Part shown: piece by piece, positions 1 to 13,500 of the stretch
Layout of the letters: every line of letters begins with the position of its first letter
Numbering within the stretch: position 1 is the stretch's first letter
Origin: Sclerodactyla briareus
Lineage: Eukaryota; Echinodermata; Holothuroidea; Dendrochirotida; Sclerodactylidae
Assembly (NCBI GenBank): GCA_026419785.1
Contig: JAODTK010005840.1
Location: 62,001-126,000, forward strand
DNA: 64,000 nucleotides
Reading direction: 5' to 3'
Notes under the pieces: model-generated
The model's database searches: none
Told to the model about the DNA's origin: nothing
Seen by the model: only the letters and a program-made list of their open reading frames with translations
Translations under genes and position numbers: made by a program

Positions 1-1079
1 ACGGCAATATCCTGAAGTGAATTCAAGAGTAGCTCCCCCTTGGCCCAGCGAGTTGTCCATTGTGGGTGTCTGTTCTTGCCGTTCCAACTCCTTTTGGCTA
101 TATAAACTCTTGATCTCGATGGGGTTTGTTCTAGGCCTACTGGTGGAATAATATGCGGACATGGTGGAGGACACCAAGTTCTATCGGTAGTGACTTCAAT
201 GACGATGCCGCAATCGTTCAAAAGGAATTTAGACCAAATCTCGATCCAAATGAATTCCGATTACACTTGCGATCCAGATGATATTCCGATTAGCATTGTC
301 GGCATATCGTTTGCCAGTGCCTCTCCACGGACTCACGATACGCTGGACCTCCTCCTCACGGTCGCGCTGCATGGCCCCTCAGTGCTGTGGGCCGAAAGCC
401 TCCCCACAATCAGAGTCTCACCACCTAGCCTGGCATGGTGGCTCCGCTCGATGGCTTCGACTTTTCCTGATAATTGCCCCAGTGGCCTCCTAAGAGCACT
501 CCCCTTCTGTCTGAGGATGCAGGCTTGGAAGTCTACCCATCCCAGCTCAGGGTCCACAATACGGCACATACGCCTCAGCAATTCAATCGACTGCTCCAGC
601 TTGTCCACTTGTCAGCATACACTTTAACTACTTCGCGTCCTTCAGTTGTCCCACGGGCCACGTCCAACTTTCTTGACGGCCGACCAGCTTTCCTTGGGAT
701 TGTTGAAGTAAGCCTGAGGTGTAATGAGTAAGACCAGCAACCCATGATCATTGTGAAGAAACTGGCACTCCTGAAACCCAGCATTTCATGAGCATCACCT
801 CTCCCGTCTAATAATACATGGGCAATTCCTTGAAGTAACCATCCTGGAGTCAAGTCCAGCGCCTCGCATCAGAGCTTTGGAACCAAGAAGACCATCAATT
901 CTAAGGCACCGACTTCTGGCAAAGTTCAGTAGCCTAAAGACTGTAAATTAATGCACATTGGACAACTTGATCCCCTCTTGCACACTGAAAATCTATCATT
1001 CCATCATTACAATATCAAGGTTTGTTTGTAAACTTGCTAACAATCTCAAAAATAAATTAATCATGGAATGAGCTAATTA

Positions 1080-1275
1080 CCCTTCTTAACCAGGGACTCT
1101 CGTGCCCAAATCGAATAATATTGTGTTCACCCAACCTGATACTACATACAAAATTCCCATAACATCGGATCTAACCCTTGTCGAGAAATCCTCTAACAGG
1201 AAAGCAGGCACACAAATACACGCACACACACTACACAGTGATCGCTAAGTCTTTCCCTGACTTGTTTAGCAAGAA
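1080..1275 (+). repeat. diverged end of a CAGGCGAGAC-type element
   Basis: The stretch holds the same ordered blocks as the better copies at 11.4-12.0 kb: an AAATTCC-CATA-C block, a GAGAAATCCTCTAACAGGAAAG-like block, a CA-rich CACACACACTACACAGTGATC block, and CTAAGTCTTTCCCTGACTTG. The terminal repeat itself is decayed. It looks like an old fragment of the family described at 15514-16891. Confidence 0.35.
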
Positions 1276-1339
1276 CAAAAATGTGAGTTTTTACTTCCAC
1301 TGACCAAATGTCACCCCCCCATACTTTCCATTTTTTTTT

Positions 1340-1690
1340 TTTTTTTTAGGTATACTCCGAGCAGGCGGATCGAACCTATTCAAGGCCCAGCAAGGATGCA
1401 GACCTGGATACTGCACCTATCGCCAGCCTGCGAATTCCTCACCAGGCACAGAATAGGAAATGCCTCTTTGGCCGTACGTTAATGTGGGGGTTTGGGTTAG
1501 CACACGCAGAGGGCTACTTGCAAATTGCGTACCCCTCTTTTGTCCCTGCTCCAATTCCTTGTGCTGTGCCGTCTAGCGCGAAGTCAACAGGTACCATTTT
1601 TTTTAAGTCTTTGGTATGACCCGCCGGGGAATCATAACCCCTGTCTCCCGGTTGGGAAGGCCGAGCCTCTACCACCATGCCAACCACTTG
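1340..1690 (-). repeat. tRNA-like / SINE-like sequence
   Basis: Read on the minus strand there are two tRNA-like stretches. One (about 1610-1690) has an A-box-like TGGTGGTAGAGGC and a B-box-like GGTTATGATTCC. The other (about 1363-1433) has TGGCGATAGGTGC, a good B box GGTTCGATCC, and ends that pair as an acceptor stem (GCAGGC with GCCTGC). The minus-strand 3' side runs into a poly-A tract (poly-T at 1331-1347 on the plus strand), which is typical of a retroposed SINE. Stems in the T and anticodon arms are imperfect, so this is not called a functional tRNA gene. A pair of decayed tRNA pseudogenes is the alternative. Confidence 0.35.
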
Positions 1691-3099
1691 CCTGGGATGA
1701 GACCTAGCTTCCTATGACTACCTCAGGTCACCACATCCTCATTAACACCCCCAGGATGGCCACGGCGGGGATTATCTTACAACAGGAAAACTAAACAAGA
1801 TCCTCTGGATGCAGGGCCCATTTCGAATCATCAGACTATATATATAAGCTATTTCACAGTCGTAAGTACGCATGCTCACAAAATCCTGGCTTGCAAACTG
1901 GTGGTACACTGCGGTACAGACAAATGATTCCAACAGAACATTAGTGGGGCCTCATTTTCAAACGGTCACCACTCTTCGAGTCATACCGTTTTCCAACGTA
2001 CATTTCAATGAGGGTCCTCAAGAAATCCCTCACCTCGATTGTTCCTGCCGGGTGGAACACGTTATATTGCCATTGTTCCCAAGTGACGCTTAACATCACA
2101 TCATCACACTACACTAATGAACAACCCATTGGCTCACTAAGGTGTGGCCTAATTTGTTTGTAGTCAGATGCAATATCTCGAGTGTCCCAGCATGTACAAC
2201 AGCCACAAACAAGTGGATAAGTAGCCAAGGAGAAATTCACAGCGTCATGCTCCATCAGACCATTCCAAATCATCTGTTACCAAACCAGAAAGATAACATG
2301 TAACAATTCTCTTCTTTTGTGTGTGTTATTTATCACAATCTACATAAAAAAAATGTGCATTAGGAACTAATAATCTGAATGCCTTCAGAACGAACAATAC
2401 ATAATTGAATGAGATATACACATGTTAAGATAGGTACAAGAAACATTTACGGGACTTCCTTTCCAATGACTACTAAACTGCATGTGTGCACGTAGTGTTT
2501 CATCATTGATATTCAGTGTGTTTAGTGTAGCAAACCAAAACATTGTGATACATGTATTTTTTTTCTTAGTTTCTCAACAATTTTCATGGGGTTACAAACA
2601 CATACAATGCAAGAGAATAGCTCTGATCAGGAAATCACTGCCTGTTGATCCCAGCACCTCCGCCTGACAGTCCACTAAAATTAGTGATGAGTAATACCTT
2701 ACCATAATTGTAGAGCACATAATGCCATTAATTCTTACTCTCACTATTGTCCTACAATTGTCTTGAGCACATACATGTAGAGTGGTTGTATAGGATAGTT
2801 TCATATTGACCGTTATGGATGATTAATTTTAGATGTTGATGAATATCGTGCTATCTATAACAATAGGAAATATCTGATGTGATCGTAAGAAAATTAGTTC
2901 CCTAAAATTCCCATCATACATCTCAAATCCCTAAAAGTGGAGTGAAAGGGTCACAACCGTGTACGGTCCACCCCTAATTAGGCCTGGTTCTATCCTGTGT
3001 CCAAATTGGTGCATAACACACATTTTGATGAAATTACCTCTATGTTGTGCAGCTACTGAGGGTAGAGAAGGGGGTCCCTGCTGCAAATGAGGTGGTAGA

Positions 3100-4400
3100 A
3101 TGCCATGCAAGGGTATTTAACAGGTTCAGCTCAGGGGTTAAAACACAAAAAGTAATTACAACATGACATTAGCGACCCTTGTCAGTTGGTAAACCTAGAA
3201 AGAAGACTGGGGGCTCACCAAAACTCCCATCAAATAGCACGAGGGCAAATGTAGCAACATCCTACCTTGTACAGTCTACACACCCCGATGAATACTGTCT
3301 TAAACCAGCAGTGCCAGGAACGGTAGCAGCACAAAAACTAGCCTGCGCTCGCAGGCTTTAGTACCTGTACTAAAGCCTGCATTCACAACTCAAGGAATAG
3401 GCTGTTTTTTAGGCTAGCGCTAAGCGGCCCACTTTCTGTTTCAACTTCGGTTCCTGACAAGCTTGCATCTCAATTAATAAACCCAAAAGACCAATTATTG
3501 TAGTTAAGAAAAGGTTTGGAACTCATTTATTCCCATATTGGTCTTTGGCAAGTGAGAATTACCAAAAATATGCCTAGAATCTGTCAGTAATCTCTTCAAA
3601 CTTCATGATCACAAGTTGATCAAGACCTTGAACAAGTTTTGTTCGCATTGCCACTCTTAAGTGATGAATGTGTGAATAATCAGGCAGATTTTCCAAAGTA
3701 ATGTATTGCATGTGTCCAATATGAATGATAGGTTTGCCAAAATTGAGCCCTGAGTGGCAACACTTCTGTTTACAAAACTATGTTTTTCAAAACAAGACAG
3801 GCTGGGGAAAAAACAGGTTGTGATTTTCCCTAATTACTACAGTCAAAATTAGGCTTACAAGTATCATTTTTATACTAATGAAATTTCAACATTGTAGTGG
3901 ATTGGAATGCTCTGAATGATGTTTTGAAGCTTATAGAGGGCTGTGTAATCGGAGAGAGAAGTTGGAGTCATGAGGTGAGGAATTTTGTCACCTTCAATGG
4001 GAATGTGCTACAGTAAAATTTCTTCTGATACGTTACTAGTACAAACCAACAAAGTCAGTACATGGGCTTCTCATCGGTATCAGCTCCCCTGCATGCGCCT
4101 TAAACCTTGTGAGCTAGAGGGGGGCTAATTGAGAACAAAAACCATGGAAAAATCACACAATTTTACTATTTGAAACTAGCAGGACCGGGAACAGTTAAGA
4201 AGTACAAAAACAATACGTCTGAGTTGGGTACAAGTGTTCCCAAATAGCATCGGCCTCCACTGTGTTGCCTGTTTCCCTGACAGCTGGAGGGGGCTAATGT
4301 AGTAACATCAAACTTTTAACATTTCACACACCCAGATGAATACTGTTCGAAACCAGCCAAAGCAGGAACAGCTAACAAACACTACACAGAGTTGATAACA
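3100..4400. repeat. degenerate repeat downstream of GPS2
   Basis: Three related blocks share the order 'gggggctaat-tag-aacat ... cacacacc--gatgaatactgt ... aaaccagc--gccaggaacagc'. They lie at about 3225-3345, 4115-4205 and 4270-4385. They immediately follow the GPS2 stop codon on that gene's strand and could be partly 3' UTR. No coding potential is seen. A minus-strand AATAAA at 3526-3531 lies between the blocks. Confidence 0.4.
3526..3531 (-). promoter_or_regulatory. possible GPS2 polyadenylation signal
   Basis: This is the first AATAAA seen on the minus strand past the GPS2 stop codon (4410-4412), about 880 bases downstream. Position and strand fit a 3' UTR end. AATAAA is common by chance in AT-rich DNA and no other supporting signal was identified. 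Confidence 0.25.
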
Positions 4401-4409
4401 TGGTCCCTC

Positions 4410-4505
4410 TCAATAATATCGGCCTGCCCCGCCATGCTGCCCATGGCCTTGGGAACTGGAGTATCCTGACGGCCGGACCTGCGGGGGAGAGCCTTGATAG
4501 GAAGC
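4410..4505 (-). CDS. GPS2: GPS2 last coding exon (C-terminus)
   Basis: After CCTTGCAG the frame reads ASYQGSPPQVRPSGYSSSQ, GHGQHGGAGRYY and a TGA at 4410-4412. A short Gly/Ser/Gln tail ending in an R-aromatic-aromatic tip resembles the vertebrate end (NPRFYHK). Another frame through the same bases is open for longer (ending NSV) but lacks the family's composition. The TGA frame is preferred for that reason. Confidence 0.7.
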   Translation of the reverse strand, partial: ASYQGSPPQVRPSGYSSSQGHGQHGGAGRYY

Positions 4506-7500
4506 CTGCAAGGGAGGAAGATAATAAAATATAGATGTATTCGTACAACAGACAGCAAACTGGATTGCGTTCATGTCTCAGTACCACAACCTGAATTGAG
4601 GAGGGAGACAGACCAGTGTCAAGGGTCAGGGAAAGTGTGAACCAACTTGTCTTGAAAATTATGATTCCTTCTAATCAGCATATTGAGGAAGCCAACCCTC
4701 AAAGTGACTATCAGACTGTCAGTGTGATGTTAAGAGGGAGGAAGAGAGAGACAGGTCAACACAAAATTCACATTTTTCAAAAAAAAAAACTCACGAGTGT
4801 GGTGAATCTGATTCAAAACAAAAATTTGCAGATTTATTCCAAGAATGGATGCAAACAATTCACCCACTTCGGAGGAAATATTGGATCTTGCACCTCCCTC
4901 ATGGCAGAATGAGAATTGAAAAATACTGAGCAATGGCAATATTGACTTTGTTCCCCTTGTGACATCACTGGACCCAGATGACCAATGTTGATAACACAAC
5001 GAGAAACCCTTCTTAAAAGAAAGTACCCAAAAATGCCAGAGTTTTACAAGTTTCACTCTTTTTCCCAAATCGACTCGTACAAAATGAACCACATTCTTGT
5101 ACTCATAACGGGGAACAAACCTAACAACCATAGCCTGTCCAATTTAGCCTGATCACACACACACGACATGCTACTCGTGACTGTATAGACAAGTTGGGAC
5201 TTTCATCCAGGGAAAAAATGTGAGTTGACCCTCACAGAGACCATCATATGGTGCGTATAGCACTTTTCCACCTTCAAATTGGGGAAGTCATCCCAAAGGC
5301 ATATCAGGGAGGGGACTAAGAACCATTATGCTGAGGTTTCTGGTACAGAACAACTAAACCTTCAGCAACCAACAGCCAGAATCTGAGCAGTCAAAAGAGA
5401 TTTTTGCGAGTGGTAGGATTTGTACTGAATTCTGCAAGCTTTGTCTGTGCAGCATTTTGGCTGCAGAGAAATTTTGAAAGTTGTGAGATCCAGGCAATTT
5501 ATTCAGCCCTCCTCCCCCTCCAACTAGAATTTTCTGTATGTCTTTGTCACCCCACCAGCTGAGGAACCCCGCCTTCATGTATGGTACCTCACCCCATGTG
5601 GTTGTGGGACTGGTTTCTTCTGTGAACCATAACCGGAGACTCTGGCTTCCTCCTTGACTGGTATGCTCCGGGTATACCCTGGAAGAGAGACGAAGAGAGG
5701 TACCGATATTCAGATTTGTTTCGTCTTGGAATTGACAAAGCAAACAGTACACCATCACCTAGATTAGATCAGTTTCTTGTATGGATGATTCATGGCTCTG
5801 TGGATCCCATACCCATCTCTGTAAACCTAATACCGCATATTCAGACACTTTCCCTCTCTGCGCTCGAGGGAATATGGCATTATATGAATGAATATGAGTT
5901 ATGTTTCATCCTGCATCCATACCTCCAGAATCCTAGCCTTACACAGGTAACATTGAGGATGTTCTCACCTTGTTCTGGGCCTGTTGTATATGGGTGACCT
6001 GCTGATATAACAGTTCCTGGTGAGGCAGAGCCTGGCCGGCGTGTACCGCACCCATCGGTCGCAAATGCTGCAAAACAAGAGAGATTTTGGGGTTCACACC
6101 AATGGTTCCGGAAACCTTTATCTCCAGTGCAGTTCTTCCCTTCCTCGCCAATCAGCCATTGGCAGCCCAAGGTTGTTCCTCAGAAAATATATCCGATACA
6201 GAACGGACAATACAGACTGCATACACCAGTACATGTATGTGTGAGCAGTGAAGAGATAACAGTAAAAAGATCCTTTTACGTGCAGTTACCACTTTGAGAT
6301 CTATATGTCACAGTTAGTTCTTACCATACTCTTTGGTTCAACAAAATTGGTTGCCTTCCCTACTCCTGCTACAAACCAACTTTGGGGACTCAGAGATCCA
6401 CCTTTGTTATCTCACATCCCTCCTAATATATGCCCCTGGGTTACCACTGGTATTCCTAGCAGATCAACAGGCTTCTTCCAGTTGCAGAGCACAGCACAGC
6501 ACCTTTCTCCTGATAAGCAAGCTTGGAGTTACAGTTTAATGAGAAGATAATGATATTGCATCAGAGGTCATAAGGAAACAACAGCAGTTTGACGTTGAAC
6601 GTACAGTATGCAGAACGAAACTCCCGGAACTCCCCTGCCGAAAATGACAAATCCTACCAAACAGACTTGCCCCGGATTGCCCCCCATACTCATCAACGAT
6701 GACATCCAAAAACATGGTATGAATTGTTTGCGTTTTCAAATAGTGGTGAGAGTTTAAAAATAAGCCGTAACATATTGGCAATGGGGGAAATCTGGTTTAT
6801 TCCTCCGAACTGTCCAGTGGAGAGCATGCACACTTACAACTTATTAGCTGCAGTTTGATCATCAGTTAGCAAAGTATAACCGATCATGACCTCAGGGTGT
6901 GCTGTTTGACGCTGTAAAGGGCTGGTCCCACTATAACGATTTCTATCGTTCTGCTACACGATCTTTTTAGATTTCAGGCTGAACCAGGAAGGAGAGGGTC
7001 TGTGTGGTAACAATTGTCATGAATACTAGTACATTATCACAATACCTTCTCAAGATCGAAAGTGTTCGGAAAAAAAACCTCATTCCTAAATGACGTCATA
7101 TCGAAAAATGGTAAAGTCGTACGATAAATCGTTGAGGTCAACGATAAATAGGAAAATGTGATTATCAAAACGCCGGGAAGGGTTTTTCCACATTGAATGG
7201 TTTGGCAAATAGCGAATCAAGTCCTCCATTTATGTGGCCAGGGTGTTCCAGCTGTCATATTAATAGGCCCAGTATTAATCGGCCTGAACCAATAATATCG
7301 GATGTTGCACGACACGATATCGTTATAGTGTGACCGGCCCTTAACTTTCAATTAGGCAAAATCAGGCACAGTCTCCAACCCAGAGAAGCAATATTGTCTG
7401 GAGGCAACTGTGGAAAACTGAGAACGGCGTTTGTCATTATGCACACCAGGAATCGTTGCAGTGGAATTCTATACAGATAAAGAGTATACGATCACTATCT

Positions 7501-10500
7501 CAAAACAGTTATTAATTTTTGCCTTTTACTATACAACCAAAATAAAGCACGCCACACAATCGGTACAGTCCATTTTTTGCCAGCTGCTGAGGCTATATTG
7601 GCTCTTTAACATTAAAAAATACTTTTGATGTCACATATATCAAAGGCCCTGTTGGGAGGGAGAAGAAAGTAGGGAAATGATTCTCAGCACTGCCCCAACA
7701 CAAATCAGGAGGTAAGGTGTTTACATTGAAACAGGGATCATCCCCTCTATGGTAAACTGATTCTGAAAAATTGTGTAACATTATCTCCCCAAAATTGTTG
7801 ACAAGCGGGCAGTTTCTTTCAATCATCGGGCTGGAGCTGCTGAGCTATCTAAATTCCAACCAAAGAACTGTAGGCTACAACTTGGGAGTCAGCGGTTGAA
7901 GTCAAACAGGCATTTTGTCAATGGCTTATTTTTCCAAGTGAGGGACCTGTTTCTAAAACAGAAACACCACATGTCACCACAGCGTGCTACTATGCCATAT
8001 CTAATTCTATACCTGTCCCTGCATCATCAAATGGACCCCTGTGGGGCTTAAAGGTTGTAGAATGGAGCTGAATCTCGAAAGAGGTGACTAAATCGGAGAA
8101 CAACACCTTATGCACTTGAGTCATCGTGGAGTCACTGTCCCAATATCTAGGTGACGCACTACTTGGGTCATGTACCAATGCTGTCAGTCCCTGAAGTGAC
8201 TGAGGGGTCAGTCTTGTCAGTCAGTTGTTTCACTTTGTTCAGCAGAGTACAGTCTGTGGTCTCTTGAAATTGACTGTGGGTTGTGTCACTTCCAATGATT
8301 TGTCAGTCACAAAAGTGACTGAGGGGGTGGGTCACCATGCTCAGTTTGTGGAACAACTTCAGAGCAATGACACCACCTTGTTCGGTGGTAGCTAAGCTAG
8401 GGGTACATCATGCTATTGACAGGTACATTGCAAGTTTGCAAATCAAAACATGATGTAACATAAACTAATGCCCACGAAGGGCATCATATCCAACCATGCC
8501 GTTGAGTCACATGATCAGTCATGTCACTAGACTCACCTGGGTCTGCAGCTTAGACTGGTAGTGTTCATCTGCATGGCTGGACGCCTTACTGGATGAGTCT
8601 AGGCCACCTTGGACAGCCGCAGGTGGATAACCTGGATACAGAAAAATAATTATCAATATTACAAAAGTTATTTCACTCAATATGGCGTACAAGTCATGGC
8701 CAAACATTTCCAGTGAGGACAACCTCCCTCCCCCCTCCCCCTGGTGGCAATTATTCCTGAAACATTTTGTACAAGCAATTTTCTACAAATAGGCTCTCCT
8801 GGGTGTTGCCCACTCGCAGTTGTTATTGTTTAACCTCTTTACATCCATTTCCCACATAAATGTCCACTAGGAGCCTTCACATGCATGTAGAACGACTTGC
8901 GAGCCCTGGTGTTTCGAGGTTGGGGCTGCTCAGTGGTAACTATACCAGTGAAATTATCACTTATCGGGGGTACATGCTCAGAAACTCCATAAAGGATATT
9001 AGGATGCATCTAGTAACCCTGGCCATATGGACTTGATTTGATTTCCATGGGTTCAGAAAGCCATTCAAGGCTCATCTAGGAACCGGGCTATGATGAACGT
9101 GGATGAGCACCGGCCATGACTCGCTCTCTTCTCAACTAGTACTCAGATTACATCGAGTCAGGGTGTACCAATCCCATCCTCTCCCAGGACAGCCATTCTA
9201 CGTCACCATCTGAAAGGACTATCAGTGTTCAACGTGACTGCTCACAGCCAACACTTATTGCAAAGATTCCGTAACAAACCCCAGAAAATCAACTCCATTA
9301 CAGCAGAACCATTGAGTGAAGACCAAGACGTCACCTATCTCATAGTAAGTACAGCCACCTAGGGAAAACGTACGACGACTGCTGGATTTCATACCCAAAC
9401 TTTTGCTTGCAAAGTGTCACTGATACCAATCTACCATTCTTCTGCCCATGCTTTCATACCTATGGGTATTTGAAATTCCAACTCGCCATGACAACCATAA
9501 TATCTTTAACCTTCCCTTCACAATGGAAAAAAATGCATATAGGTCTTTGCATTCGAATACCCGAATTCAAATACCCATAAAGATCGGAGCAAGTAACACA
9601 TATTGTAACAACTGACAGGTTGACTGATTCCCTATATTCAGGTTCATTTTTTGCTGACATCTCCGAATTTGGAAAGAGCCCCGTGTGGGTCAAAGGAGCC
9701 TCAACGCCCTCTTCCGTGGGGCTTCTTTGAAGGACAAAATTGAAAAGAGCCCCTGTGAGGCAAAATTAATTCCTACCCTGGGTAAGGAAGCATGCACAAT
9801 AAACTGAGACTCACCGTGGAAACCCTGTGTATAGTGCTCCCCCTGGCTCTCATGAGGATTTCGTGCAAGCGATTGGCCCATAGTCCCTAGCTCCTGCAGC
9901 GGTGGCCTGGTACTTGGATGGGTTGCTCTGAGCCCCGGAGGGGAAGGTCCCATGGAGGCCAGCTGGCTGCCGGTTAGGGGGGTAACCCACTCCGCCCCCG
10001 GACTGGGACTGGGAGATGAAGGCGGAGGACGAGGCTTGGGCACTGGTATATGGGGGGTGCCCTGAGAAGTGAAGGAAGAATATTGACCAACGGATTTGTG
10101 AGAGTAGACAGTCTGATCGTTCAAAATAGCGACGTCTTCAAAAAATCTGCTGCGAGGGTTGTCACTGGTACATCTGACCTGAACAACCCTTACACTGGTT
10201 ACCCGTCACGTACGCAAATGTCTCTCTAGAAATGCCCCCACCTACTTGACGAAATGGGCTAAAGACGGGTTGAATATTGCGGGCCCTTACGTTGAATTCA
10301 CTTCTGCTTCAAACTTGTAGTATTGAAGATTTCACGAAAACCAAATCTACTGTTGAGACTCATTTTAAGGAGGATCTTTGTAAATATCTGTAATTGTTAT
10401 TGTTTGTACAACACAGTCGAGTATTCCTCAAATGTTCGGGCTTAAGAAATGATCCAATAATAATAGGCACACTCACAGAGGCTTTGAACTGGAACATGGA

Positions 10501-13500
10501 AGTCCTTAAGGAGGGAGAAATTGACTAACAGTTGTGTGAGAATAGACAGTTTATGACTCAGGCTGGGCCCGTCATCTAAGCACACTGATGGATGTTCTGG
10601 CCTTGGTATACCGTGAGGGGGGGGGGGGTGTCTTGTGAGAGTAAGAATACGGACTGATGTGAGCAAATTGACAATTCATGAATTAGGCTGGGGCGATTTA
10701 GGCACACTGATCAAGTTCATGGCCACTGGATCATAGACAATGATATAGAGATTTATTTTCCCATGCTCACTATCATGACAATGAAACATACTACATTTCA
10801 ATGAGGATGTGTGCTATCGCATGTGGTTCTGATGAATGTAAATTGCTTGGCAGATGCAGATATAACTAGCAAGATAAACATTTAACAGAGACTGTCCACA
10901 TAAAAAAATTGTCAGGATAGCTGTAAAACATGGTTTTAATCTGTTTTAAATTCCAATTTGTCTATTCCCTGATTTCCAAAATAACATGTTACATGCTTAC
11001 ATTCATTGGGAGTAGTTTTATCCCTGATCCCATACCTCTAAAAAACAGGAACACTTAGGCCATGGCCAGGAGAGAAATGTAATCTTCCAATATGACTGAG
11101 CCAGCACTTTCTTTCATTTTCGAGTCTCACTACTGGGCATGGGCTAACATGCAGGAGGGTGGAACTCCTGCAGAGACTAATTAACCTCTTGGTCTGAAGG
11201 ACCCTGCAGGGTACATTCCTGGGGGGAAGTGGCCCTGCTGGACAGCGTGCTGGGGGTAGAGATCAACCACAGGGGGTGAGGGACTCCTGGCCCGCTTGAT
11301 ACCCTGCAAGATGGAAGAGTTAATACTGATAAATGACCACTCTCACACACCCCTACATAGGATTTTCGGGAGGAAACCTGCAAAGTAATGTGGTGAGTAT
11401 TCATGGGGTGGGGGAAGGTGTAGGGGATCCCTGAACTATAAGTTGGAAATTGGAATAAATTATGCAAATTAAGGCACATACAATGACTTCTACTGACCCC
11501 AGCTGTACCTTTAAAATGATCAGGATCAAAGGTGGATCACATCTACCAAGTTTTGTGGAATTCCAACAAACTTTCAAAAATTGCATAAATTATGCAAATT
11601 AGACACATTAAATGACCTCCAGTGACCCCGACTTCACTTTTAAATTTCTCGGGAACCATGTAGACCACATTCACCAAGTCTTGTGAAATCCGACAAACTT
11701 GAAAAATTCGTCATAAATTATGCAAATTAAAGCACTTAATTAGCATCTTTGAGGCTGAAAATCTAATCAGTTCATCTACCTGTCATCCAGGTCCTACATG
11801 CCAAACTACATCACTGTAGCACATACGGTTCTACACACAAAATTTTGTCATATCGCCCTCACGGTTTGTGAGAAATCCTGCTAACAAGAAAGTGTGACAC
11901 ACACGCACTGGCACACGCATGCACACACACGCCATAGTGACCACTATGTCTCTTCCTGAATTTCATTCAGGCGAGACAATAAAAATTTAAAAAATCTATG
12001 TCACAAAACGATACTTTTGTTTTGAATTACCGCGACAACTTAAACTAACGTAACATTCTCGGTATCACCCAAAATACTGGCCGATAGAATGTATTGACGC
12101 TGCACTCGGCCGCCCTTCGCCATGCAAGTCCCCAGTGCAGTGCTAGGGTGCCAGCTGTCTAGCGAGCTAGCTGGCCAAAGATAACTTACAGTGCTGAATG
12201 TACTTGCATTGCACAGTGCAGACATACACATACGTACTAGCTTTGTGTACAAAACAGTGAATGCAATTACTTTCATGCCTGTCCTTTTTGGGACTCAAAA
12301 TGACACCTAGATGACCACCGACTCCAAATTCTTGAACACCACCCACCCCATAAAGTACTATTAGTCACTGATGACAATCACCCCATGGTATGATCATCAA
12401 ATTTATCCGCATGAGAAGCGTTTGACTCAACAAAATACCCTAACCCTGGATGACTGCTGACCCCCAACCCCTAGCACACGAACACAAGAACATTTTTAGT
12501 TTAGATGGAGTTTATCCCCACGAATGTTATATAACAGAATGTTATAAAGATTTGATTCAGTTTGAGGACCAGATGCACGCATGTTTTTCCCGAGTTCAGC
12601 CCCCTGTACGCCTACAGCATCTTGAGTTTCAAGTTTATATTCCACCATATACAAAGCCCCCATTGACCATCTACATAATCTTAACGCAGTGAATTATACT
12701 GGAGAAACGAATATACACTACAGTACAAGAAAACACAATGCAATACTACATATGAAACATTCTATAGGCAGCTGGAGGTGGAAGGACCAGAAATAAGTAT
12801 GACTGATCAGACTATCCCCTGTGCCAAGCACACACACATACAGGTGAAGTCAAACACCTTTGCTTCTATGTTTCCTGTTCATATATATAACAGGGGGAGC
12901 CAAGACCTGCAACACAGCCTGAGCGTCCAGTGAGTACTAATAACAGATGGACCAAAATGCTATTGTTTATTAGACGTATCATGGTTTTGTAGGTCCTATG
13001 TGTGGCGGCGAATAGGGCCGAGCAGCTCAATCAGAGGCCAATGTCTGCTATGGATATGCCACTGCCCACCACATTCATCAAAACCCCTGATTTGATCTAC
13101 AAAACTCACTTTTCACAGCAACGTACCCAATAGTCCGTTCGGAGTTCAATATTCTTCGCTGAATTGTGCAAGTTTTTCACTGAAATGCGCAATTCATCAC
13201 ATCCGATATTATAATATTTCCAACTTGACATCTGATAAAAATAACTGTATCATATCGCTTAAATAACACTTTTTTTTGACGTCCGATAAAGTTATCATAT
13301 CGTATCGCACTAGTGTGAACTGCCCTCTCGCATTGCGAAGCTTGAATATTTTTCTTTTACCTGTGGGGCGGGCGGAGTCTGCGACTTGAACATCTTGTCA
13401 TTGAGCATGGAGGGCCGACCGTGTTTGTGTTGTTGTTAATGGCGTCCCTGCAACAGAATCAAAAACATTCGCTGCTTGCTCTCCCTACCCAAAAATATGC

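Noticed and set aside
1363..1433. Functional tRNA-Cys gene
   Set aside because: A-box, B-box and acceptor-like ends exist, but T-arm and anticodon-arm pairing is poor.
4411..4505. Alternative longer frame ending in NSV for the GPS2 C-terminus
   Set aside because: Its composition does not fit GPS2, whereas the shorter frame has the Ser/Gly/Gln tail and aromatic tip of the family.
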